Shown here: positions 10,063-16,966 of the stretch, one piece after another
Layout: every line of letters starts with the position of its first letter
Numbering within the stretch: position 1 is the stretch's first letter
Assembly: GCA_028749105.1 (NCBI GenBank)
Contig: JAQUQF010000009.1
Span: 1-16,966, forward strand
From: Acidobacteriota bacterium
GTDB taxonomy: Bacteria > Acidobacteriota > Aminicenantia > UBA2199
Length of the DNA stretch: 16,966 nucleotides
Direction of reading: 5' to 3'
Translations under genes and position numbers: made by a program
The notes under the pieces: model-generated
Databases searched by the model: none
What the model saw: the letters and a program-made list of their open reading frames with translations, nothing else
Told to the model about the DNA's origin: nothing

Positions 10063-10402
10063 AGATGAAGCGATCCTGGCGCTGACTTACATGCAGTGCC
10101 TGCAGGAGCTCGGCATCCGCGATGTCGAGCATGCATTCTGCGCCGATGAGGCCCTGCGGGCCGTTGAACGCTCGCGGCCGAAGTTGATCCTGCTCGACAT
10201 CAAGCTGGGAGACGGACGTGACGGCATTGAGGTCGCGAAGATCGTGCGCCGCCGGTACGACGTGCCGATCGTTTTCATTTCGGCCTTCGTCGACATGAAA
10301 ACCCTGAATCGGGCCTGGAGCGTGCACCCGGCGTATATCCTGAAAAAGGATGGGCAGTACAACGTACTGAAAGCGGTCGTGACGGAGCTTCTGGAGCTAT
10401 GA
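10043..10402 (+). CDS. Stand-alone CheY-like response regulator receiver
   Basis: 119-residue single receiver domain with no output domain. The acidic pocket is E7-D8 (IVEDE), the phospho-acceptor is D52 in LILLDIKLGD, the switch residue is S80 in VFISAF, and the conserved Lys is K101 in YILKKD, where the usual following Pro is replaced by Lys. Such proteins pass phosphate to, or bind, a partner. The start is TTG at 10043, supported by GGAGG at a spacing of 6; it overlaps the previous gene by 20 bp in another frame. No histidine kinase is encoded in this operon. The nearest is the GAF kinase at 14552-15766, on the other strand, so it could share that kinase with the NtrC-type regulator, or take its signal from elsewhere. 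Confidence 0.92.
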   Translation: MDILIVEDEAILALTYMQCLQELGIRDVEHAFCADEALRAVERSRPKLILLDIKLGDGRDGIEVAKIVRRRYDVPIVFISAFVDMKTLNRAWSVHPAYILKKDGQYNVLKAVVTELLEL

Positions 10403-10459
10403 CGAGAGCATCCGGGGAGCGATTCCCTGGGTGATTTCAATAAAAAAAAGGAGGAAATG

Positions 10460-11092
10460 ATGAAAACAAAATCTCTCAAGCTGGTAATGGGCATTGTCCT
10501 GGTCTTTTTTACCATTCTTTGCCTGAACGCGGTCATTGCCATGAACGATCCCGTGGCGCCATTCCAAGGGAACACCAGCGCTCAAGTTGGAGACTTGATA
10601 ACCGAAAGCGCCTCCGAACTGCTGCAATCCGCATCGGAGGCGTTCCTGTTCCTGAATGAGGTCGAAATTGCTGAAAAGAGCGGGCTGAATGTCAGCGCTG
10701 CCCTTCAGCGCGTGGACATGGCTCTGGGTAGGGTGGAGCAGGCCAGGCGCCTGTTCAAGGACATCATTTCCCTGGGCAATGAAGCGGGCTATGAAGAAAA
10801 ACGCATTGCCAAACTGAAGAATTTCTCCTATGACAGTTTTGCCAGGGAGAACGGCCTGAGCATGGAAACCATGAAGGATATTTCGATTTATCTTGAGCGG
10901 GGCAATGTCTTGGGCTTTTATCGGCGTCATGTACGAAACCTGCAAATCCTGCAAGATACGCTGGATGGGATCAAGGGCGATCTCCTGGCCGGCCGGCAGT
11001 TGCAGCACCAGGTGTTGTGGTCCCTGCTGCAGCAGTATGACAAGACCATGATGTTCGGAAATTACGCATCCATGGTCTTCTACAAGATATAG
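10460..11092 (+). CDS. Exported helical protein of unknown function
   Basis: 210 residues, not recognised. A clear Sec signal peptide (MKTKSLKLVMG then a hydrophobic stretch, cleavage after the VIA near residue 27) is followed by a region that is almost entirely alpha-helix-forming: heptad-like stretches such as ALQRVDMALGRVEQARRL and a long C-terminal helical segment ending MVFYKI. No Cys lipobox, no catalytic motif and no second membrane span are visible, so a soluble periplasmic helical bundle is the best description. The ATG at 10460 has AGGAGG at a spacing of 5; the ATG one codon earlier is too close to it. It lies 57 bp after the receiver gene and 67 bp before the membrane-protein gene, so it could be a periplasmic partner of the permease-like complex. 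Confidence 0.85.
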   Translation: MKTKSLKLVMGIVLVFFTILCLNAVIAMNDPVAPFQGNTSAQVGDLITESASELLQSASEAFLFLNEVEIAEKSGLNVSAALQRVDMALGRVEQARRLFKDIISLGNEAGYEEKRIAKLKNFSYDSFARENGLSMETMKDISIYLERGNVLGFYRRHVRNLQILQDTLDGIKGDLLAGRQLQHQVLWSLLQQYDKTMMFGNYASMVFYKI

Positions 11093-11126
11093 GCTCCGGG
11101 AAAAACAAGCGTTCGATTGTTGCCCG

Positions 11127-11154
11127 TTGTTTTTTCACTGCGATTTGCTAAGAT
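11127..11154 (+). promoter_or_regulatory. Possible promoter giving a leaderless permease transcript
   Basis: TTGTTT (11127-11132), a 16-bp spacer, then TGC-TAAGAT (extended -10, hexamer 11149-11154). The start of transcription would fall at or next to the A of the ATG at 11160. The gene lacks a properly spaced ribosome site (GAGG is only 1 nt away), which fits a leaderless message. Unproven; it could also be read through from the upstream genes. Confidence 0.35.
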
Positions 11155-11159
11155 GAGGC

Positions 11160-12500
11160 ATGCTCGCATTTTTGCGCTTTGAATGGCGGAGAATTTTCTG
11201 CGTTAAGAAAAACCTGATCTCTCTCGGCTTCATTTTCCTGTTCTCGACTTATTTTGTCCTGTCGGGAGTTGATGAATACCGGCAATTTTTAAGTGAAAAA
11301 AAGATTTTCCTGCGCTACGAAAGGGAGAAGGTCAGCCATGTCGTAAACTACTCCCAATATGGAGGTTTCGGATTCCGCATACTCTTTGAGGCTCCTGCGC
11401 TCAACCTGTTTTTCATAAACAGCAATATCCTTCAGGATGTGGAAAGCAATATCGATACGTTTGAAATGATCGAGGTGGAAAGCTCGTTCAAAGGGAACAA
11501 GCTCTTTCTAAAGCGAGGCTACTTCAAGGATTTCGCCGGCATGCCCCTCATTTTCGGTTCGTTGTTCATGCTGTATCTGGGCCACGTGGCACTCATTAGT
11601 TCGGCGTATCTGCGGTTCATTGCGGTAAACACATCTCTGCTGAAGTACTATGTCATGACCACGATCTCTCGGTTCTTCTGGATGGATCTGTTTTTCATTG
11701 CGCTCAGCGTGGGCTTTTTCTATCTGGTTGGATTCTGGGGCATCTTTTTTTCCCGGCAGGAGCAGTCCAATTATTTTTTTTGTCTCCTTTTCCAGATCCT
11801 GTTTCTCAATTTTTTCTACCTGCTGGGCCAGCTGATCACGGTCCTTCTGCGATTTCGCAAGATATTTTTTTTCTGGTTTTTCATTGTCTGGTTTGTTTGT
11901 GTCTTCCTGTTGCCGGAGATCAACCGGCTTAGCGTATTCAACCAGTCACAGGCCCTGGAATCTGCCGAGAAGGTCAACCTTGAGAAATTTCGCACCTTGA
12001 TGGCGCTGGAAAAGAAATTTCGTGATTATCTGAAGGAAAATCAATCTGTTCCCCTTGACCAGATCCAGAAAATGCAAAAGAAATTCGCGGTGCAGTACAT
12101 CAACAGTACCTATTTGGTGAACACCAGCCTGGAATCCCGTTATCTGCGAACGGTTGAAAAAGTGATCGCAGACCATGAGCGGCAAGCGATCCTGTTTCCC
12201 ACGACATTTTACCAGTTCATGACAGGCGAGATGTCGGGGAAAGGGTATTACGGCTACCTTGACTTCATGGATTATATCATGCAGGTTCGCAACCGCTTTA
12301 TCCAGTTCTACCTGAAGAAGCGCTATGAAGAGAACAACGCCAAAGTGGAGTCGTTCGTCAAGGGAGACGAGAACGTTTTTCATTCCCACAGCCGCCTGCC
12401 GAGAACCTACTGGATCGGAGCCCTGGTGACACTTCTGTATGGGATCATTTTATTTATTCTGACCTTTCGGCCTTTGAAGCGCCAGGTTTTTCAGCCGTGA
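11160..12500 (+). CDS. ABC-2 / DUF3526-like membrane protein (permease-like)
   Basis: 446 residues with about six membrane helices: 17-36, 129-150, 172-198, 206-230, 233-252 and 417-436. The N-terminus MLAFLRFEWRRIFCVKK is typical of ABC-2 permeases. A large extracytoplasmic loop (37-128, with GFRILFEAPALNLFF and SSFKGNKLF) follows helix 1, and a second helical soluble loop of about 160 residues (255-415) precedes the last helix, as in DUF3526-type permeases. The substrate cannot be told. The stop overlaps the start of the pseudo-ATPase gene by 4 bp (GTGA), so the two are translationally coupled and probably form one complex. The DNA is visibly richer in A+T than its neighbours, partly because of the many Phe codons. 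No close family is recognised beyond this topology. Confidence 0.85.
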   Translation: MLAFLRFEWRRIFCVKKNLISLGFIFLFSTYFVLSGVDEYRQFLSEKKIFLRYEREKVSHVVNYSQYGGFGFRILFEAPALNLFFINSNILQDVESNIDTFEMIEVESSFKGNKLFLKRGYFKDFAGMPLIFGSLFMLYLGHVALISSAYLRFIAVNTSLLKYYVMTTISRFFWMDLFFIALSVGFFYLVGFWGIFFSRQEQSNYFFCLLFQILFLNFFYLLGQLITVLLRFRKIFFFWFFIVWFVCVFLLPEINRLSVFNQSQALESAEKVNLEKFRTLMALEKKFRDYLKENQSVPLDQIQKMQKKFAVQYINSTYLVNTSLESRYLRTVEKVIADHERQAILFPTTFYQFMTGEMSGKGYYGYLDFMDYIMQVRNRFIQFYLKKRYEENNAKVESFVKGDENVFHSHSRLPRTYWIGALVTLLYGIILFILTFRPLKRQVFQP

Positions 12501-13189
12501 TCACCCTCCGAGGCCTAAACATAAATTGTGAGGACCGCTTCTGGGATTCGCTCGGTTTTGAGGTCGCCGATAGTGAAATCTATTTCCTTCTCAGCCGGGC
12601 CGACTGGGGAAGCGATCTCCTATTCCGCGTTCTGAGCGGAACCGATTCATCCGCAACCGGCGCCATCCTTTATGATGGCCGCCCCGCTCGCGACTGGGGA
12701 AAAGCGCCGCCCGCCGTGTTCATCGATCGCGTTGCCGATGTCGCCGACTTCGAGACCGAGGCGCGCCTCGGCGACTGGATCGATTTTCTCTGCGCCGGCT
12801 TGGGGCTCGATCGGGTCAATCTGTTCAAGACCCTGCTGGTGTGCAATTTTCACGAGCGCTACCTGAAAAAAAAAGTGCGGGACCTCCCCCGGGACGTGTT
12901 CCATCAGGTCTACCTGGCCGCCTGCCTGGCCCCCGAGCATAAAAACATCGTCATCAATGATTTCATCCGCGGTGCGGAAAAGGGCTTTGAGCTGAAATTC
13001 AACAAGCTGCTGCTGCAGAAGAAGGCATTGGGCAGGGCCATCCTCTATCTGGGCAGCGATATTTTTTACGCATCGGAGATTGCCGACCGCGTGGGCTTCA
13101 TCAAGAACGGCCGCTTGCTTTTCGAGGCCGATGCCGCCGACCTGAAGGAAATGGACATCAAGGACCTGTACCTGAAGTTCCTGAATTGA
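12497..13189 (+). CDS. Degenerate ABC-transporter ATPase-like protein (predicted pseudoenzyme)
   Basis: 230 residues that follow an ABC nucleotide-binding domain from end to end but lack its catalytic motifs. The frame is intact: MITLRGLNI and FEVADSEIYFLL align with the strands before the P-loop, GAILYDGRPARDW with the strand after it, and EIADRVGFIKNGRLLFEADAADL with the usual C-terminal block. At the Walker A position it reads SRADWGSDL (33-41), so the Lys is Ser39; the signature LSGGQ is LPRDV (130-134); Walker B LDEP is INDF (153-156), where Asp becomes Asn and Glu becomes Asp; the H-loop His is Ser187. The reading frame is uninterrupted, so it is not a broken gene but a maintained non-catalytic protein. 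GTG start, coupled by GTGA to the membrane protein. It probably acts as a structural or regulatory subunit of that protein. Confidence 0.85.
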   Translation: MITLRGLNINCEDRFWDSLGFEVADSEIYFLLSRADWGSDLLFRVLSGTDSSATGAILYDGRPARDWGKAPPAVFIDRVADVADFETEARLGDWIDFLCAGLGLDRVNLFKTLLVCNFHERYLKKKVRDLPRDVFHQVYLAACLAPEHKNIVINDFIRGAEKGFELKFNKLLLQKKALGRAILYLGSDIFYASEIADRVGFIKNGRLLFEADAADLKEMDIKDLYLKFLN

Positions 13190-13196
13190 TGACGGC

Positions 13197-14555
13197 TTAT
13201 TTCCTGCGGATGTGCAGTTCGGCCATCTTGCGATACAGCGAAGAGCGGGAGATCTTCAGGATCGCCGCCGCCTGGGTGTAATTGAATTGCGACTGGAGCA
13301 GAACCTTCTGGATGTGGTCTTTCTCCACATCGGACAGGGCGGGCTCACGCTGATTGCGGCCGGCGGTCTTGCACGGATGGCTCATCTTGAGCGGCAGGTG
13401 CTCGACGCCTATTATTCCCGAGTGGCCGGATGCCGCGAACTTGAAGATGGCGTTCCTCAACTCGCGCACGTTGCCGGGCCAATCGTATGCGGCAAGCAGG
13501 CGCCGGGCCTCGGCGCTGATGCTGGCGCTGCGCCGGGAGTTGGCCAGGTTGGCGATGCCCAGGAAATGATCGACCAGGGGCAGGATGTCGGCGCGCCGGC
13601 TGCGCAGGGGCGGGATGTGGAGCTTCAATTCGTCGATGCGGTAGAAGAGATCGGCGCGAAAGCGCCCGTGCCGCACTTCCTCCTCCAGGTCCTTGTTGCT
13701 GGCGGCCAGGACGCGGATATTGACCTGCACGGCCGTCCGGCTCTTCAGCGGCGTGATCTCGCCGTTCTCCAGGACACGCAGCAGCTTGGCCTGGATGTTC
13801 AGGGGGAGATCGCCGATTTCGTCGAGCAGGATGGTGCCGCGGTCGGCCAGGAGGAACTTGCCGGGCGAGTCGGAGTAGGCCCCGGTAAAGGCGCCTTTCT
13901 TGTAGCCGAACAGCTCCGATTCGGCGAGATTCTCGGGGATCGTGGCGCAATTGACGGCGATCAGGGGCTGGTCCTTGCAGGCGGAGCTGGCGTGGATGGC
14001 CTGGGCCAGCAGCTCCTTGCCCGTCCCTGTTTCGCCGCTGATCAGGATGGAGTGCGACGTGGCGGCGTACTCGCGGGCTGTGCGCAGCAGAGTGGCCATG
14101 GCTTCGCTCTGGTACACGAACTTGTCAAAGCCTGCGGCAGCGCCGATTTCCCTCTTGAGATTCTGGCAATCGCTGCGCTCCTGGATGAAGGTGAAGGCGC
14201 GCTGCAGGGCCAGGAGCAGGATGTCGGGATTGACCGGCTTCTGCAGGAAATCGTGGGCCCCCTTTTTCATGGCCATGACCGCGGTCTCGATGGACCCGGT
14301 GCCGGTCAGCACCACGATGCGGTGGGGATACTGCGGGGCGAACCGCTCCAGGATGTCCATGCCGTTGCCATCGGGCAGGGTCAAGTCGAGCAGCACCAGG
14401 TCGAAGACGGCCTGTCCCAGCTGTCGGGTGGCCTCGGTCACGCCGCCGCTTTCGGTGACCTGGAAGCCGTTGCGGGCGAGAAATGCGCGGATCGATTCGC
14501 GCAGCGGGGCGTCGTCCTCGACCAGCAGGATGTGTTTGGCATTGTCCACGTTCAC
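13197..14555 (-). CDS. NtrC-family sigma-54-dependent response regulator
   Basis: 452-residue transcription activator in three parts. The receiver (about 6-120) has E13-D14-D15 and phospho-acceptor D57 in LVLLDLTLPDG. The AAA+ sigma-54 interaction domain (about 145-385) has Walker A GETGTGKE (174-181), the sigma-54-contacting GAFTGA loop (221-226), Walker B TILLDEIG (D245, E246) and the arginine-finger region FRADLFYRI. A Fis-type helix-turn-helix (about 408-448, NYTQAAAILKISRSSLYRKM) completes it. It would remodel closed sigma-54 complexes after phosphorylation. GTG at 14555 overlaps the kinase stop by GTGA; a second GTG at 14549 has a better-spaced GAGG and is an equally good start. Its coding end is 7 bp from the end of the convergent pseudo-ATPase gene. 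The palindromes before 9178 are possible binding sites. Confidence 0.96.
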   Translation of the reverse strand: MNVDNAKHILLVEDDAPLRESIRAFLARNGFQVTESGGVTEATRQLGQAVFDLVLLDLTLPDGNGMDILERFAPQYPHRIVVLTGTGSIETAVMAMKKGAHDFLQKPVNPDILLLALQRAFTFIQERSDCQNLKREIGAAAGFDKFVYQSEAMATLLRTAREYAATSHSILISGETGTGKELLAQAIHASSACKDQPLIAVNCATIPENLAESELFGYKKGAFTGAYSDSPGKFLLADRGTILLDEIGDLPLNIQAKLLRVLENGEITPLKSRTAVQVNIRVLAASNKDLEEEVRHGRFRADLFYRIDELKLHIPPLRSRRADILPLVDHFLGIANLANSRRSASISAEARRLLAAYDWPGNVRELRNAIFKFAASGHSGIIGVEHLPLKMSHPCKTAGRNQREPALSDVEKDHIQKVLLQSQFNYTQAAAILKISRSSLYRKMAELHIRRK

Positions 14556-15766
14556 CTCGCGGGCAGAACCAGGTTGACCCGGGTGCCCTGTTTGTTGCTG
14601 TGTATCTCCAGATCGCCTTTCAGGGTCTTCATGATGCTGTACGAAATGTACAGGCCGAGTCCCGTGCCCTCCTTCTTGGTTGTGAAAAAAGGCTCCAGCA
14701 CCCTTTCCTTGATGGCTGCGGGGATGCCCGGCCCCGTGTCGCAGACGGCAATGATGTGCCGGGCATTGCGGGGGAGGTCGTGGTATTCGCTGTAGACGCG
14801 GATATCGATGGCTCCTGCCGGCTGGCCGGCGAGAGCCTCCAGGGCGTTGAACAGGACGTTGATGAAGACCTGCTTCAGCCGGTCGCCGTCGCTGGTCACC
14901 TTGATCTCCTCGTCGGCGAAGACCTGGACCTTGACCTGGGGCGGGAATTTGCGGGCCGGTATCTCCTTCAAGGTCGTTTCGATGAACTCGCGCAGGCGCA
15001 GGCTGGACAGGTTCAGCTCCTTGAACTTGGAGAAAACGAGCAGCGACTCGACCATCTGGCTGGCGCGACCGATCTCGCGGTTGACCTTTTCGTAGGCTCC
15101 GGCGACCGCCGCATCGGCACCGAGGTGGCTCTTGATGGCCGCGATTTCGAACAGTACGGTGGTCAGCGGCGTGCGCAGTTCGTGCGCCAGTGAGGCCGCC
15201 ATCTGCCCGAGGAGCACCAGGCGGTCGAACTTGAAAAGACGATAGTAGTTCTTGTCATTCTCGAATTCCATGCGCTCGGCTTCGATAAGGGGGACAAACA
15301 TGGCCGCCGCCGTCTGCGCCGCCACGGTGAGGGCTTGGATCGTGCGCTCGTCGCCGGGCTCGACGCGCGCCAGCAACAGGCCGCGGAAGTACGCGCGCGC
15401 CCGCAGCGGCACGATCAGATTGATGCCCATGCGGACGATCAGGCCGCCGCAGTCGCGGTCGAACAGGTCGAAATACATCCGCGTCTGGTCGCTGGCCCGC
15501 ATGGCCTCGGCGCGGCCGGTGAAGCTCTCGATCAGGTTGGCCTCCTCGCGGACCAGCGGCAGGCCGGCCGCGGCGCCGGCGTTTTCGTCGCCATAGGCGC
15601 GGAAGGAGTTGCCCTCGGCTTCCTTGTAATACAGGACGCAGGAGCAGGCGGGGAACCGATCTTTCAGCAGGCCGGGAAAGGAGGGGAGAAACCTCCTGGC
15701 GCTGCGGGCTTCCTGCAACGAGCGGGCGGCATGGCGGAGAAAATCGTCGAGCGAGAACTGGCGCAT
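14552..15766 (-). CDS. Soluble GAF-domain sensor histidine kinase
   Basis: 404-residue kinase without membrane helices. An N-terminal GAF-like sensor region (about 25-165) is followed by HisKA with the phospho-acceptor H195 in ASLAHELRTPLTT and a complete ATP-binding domain: N-box INVLFNALEA (302-311), G1 DTGPGI (343-348) and F/G2 boxes PFFTTKKEGTGLGLYIS (359-375). It should autophosphorylate in response to a cytosolic signal and feed the NtrC-type regulator, whose start codon overlaps its stop by 4 bp. The ATG at 15766 has only a weak ribosome site (AGG about 10 nt away) but a consensus-like promoter upstream. The ligand is unknown. It resembles kinases paired with sigma-54 regulators in general; PrsK also has GAF but begins with membrane helices, which are absent here. 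Confidence 0.95.
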   Translation of the reverse strand: MRQFSLDDFLRHAARSLQEARSARRFLPSFPGLLKDRFPACSCVLYYKEAEGNSFRAYGDENAGAAAGLPLVREEANLIESFTGRAEAMRASDQTRMYFDLFDRDCGGLIVRMGINLIVPLRARAYFRGLLLARVEPGDERTIQALTVAAQTAAAMFVPLIEAERMEFENDKNYYRLFKFDRLVLLGQMAASLAHELRTPLTTVLFEIAAIKSHLGADAAVAGAYEKVNREIGRASQMVESLLVFSKFKELNLSSLRLREFIETTLKEIPARKFPPQVKVQVFADEEIKVTSDGDRLKQVFINVLFNALEALAGQPAGAIDIRVYSEYHDLPRNARHIIAVCDTGPGIPAAIKERVLEPFFTTKKEGTGLGLYISYSIMKTLKGDLEIHSNKQGTRVNLVLPAR

Positions 15767-15786
15767 GTGTTGCTTGCCTGATTCCC

Positions 15787-15815
15787 AATATATAATGACA
15801 TAAAAAGCTTGTCAA
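15787..15815 (-). promoter_or_regulatory. Sigma-70 promoter of the kinase-regulator operon
   Basis: Minus strand: perfect TTGACA (15815-15810), 17 bp, TATATT (15792-15787). The predicted start near 15780 gives a leader of about 15 nt. The two-component pair therefore appears to be expressed from a standard housekeeping promoter. Confidence 0.8.
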
Positions 15816-15829
15816 ATCCTTAATTTACC

Positions 15830-15858
15830 TTGATTTTTACCGGCGGCTGTGTTATTTT
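15830..15858 (+). promoter_or_regulatory. Sigma-70 promoter of gcvT
   Basis: TTGATT (15830-15835), 17 bp, TATTTT (15853-15858), with a predicted start near 15865 and a leader of about 17 nt containing GGGAG. It is back-to-back with the kinase promoter; the two -35 boxes are 14 bp apart. No glycine riboswitch fits in this short leader. Confidence 0.6.
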
Positions 15859-15881
15859 ACATTTTCACTTTGGGAGCTAAA

Positions 15882-16966
<1,085 letters not shown>

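Noticed and set aside
13212..14795. 527-codon plus-strand open frame
   Set aside because: Antisense to the NtrC-type regulator and kinase, both with complete motifs. It is a by-product of GC-rich codon use.

Overview
The window is dense, GC-rich bacterial DNA, with about a dozen genes packed close together and Shine-Dalgarno sequences of the GGAGG type. The gene mix suggests a Gram-negative, diderm environmental bacterium of the Acidobacteriota/Aminicenantes sort: a Reg_prop beta-propeller diguanylate cyclase, an M48 lipoprotein protease, an NtrC-type two-component pair and a DUF3526-like membrane protein. That placement is inference from gene content, not from a marker gene. Left part (1-7251, all minus strand): ahcY (cut by the left edge) and metK form a two-gene methyl-cycle operon behind a near-consensus sigma-70 promoter. 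A large membrane-anchored propeller-GGDEF diguanylate cyclase and a gamma-glutamyltransferase-family hydrolase follow. The hydrolase is transcribed away from an M48 metalloprotease lipoprotein (7386-8825, plus), and the hydrolase promoter carries an inverted repeat that looks like an operator. Middle part (8826-13189, plus): this is the unusual region. A 350-bp leader holds three copies of a 17-bp palindrome (TGTCCCAAAATGGGACA) and then a sequence with sigma-54 promoter geometry. Behind it lie five genes in a row: an unknown protein with a carboxypeptidase-regulatory-like N-terminus and a beta-rich C-terminus, a stand-alone receiver protein, an exported helical protein of unknown function, a six-helix DUF3526/ABC-2-like membrane protein, and a translationally coupled ABC-ATPase homologue that has lost every catalytic motif (Walker A, signature, Walker B and H-loop). 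Right part (13197-15766, minus): a soluble GAF histidine kinase and an NtrC-family sigma-54 activator converge on the five-gene cluster with only 7 bp between the stop codons. They are the obvious local candidates for driving the sigma-54 promoter through the palindromes, but this is inference. Finally gcvT (glycine cleavage T-protein) starts divergently from the kinase and runs off the right edge a few codons before its expected end. No tRNA, rRNA, CRISPR array, insertion sequence or transposase gene was seen. The candidate undescribed system is the block 8884-13189: a sigma-54-controlled operon built around a membrane permease and a pseudo-ATPase.
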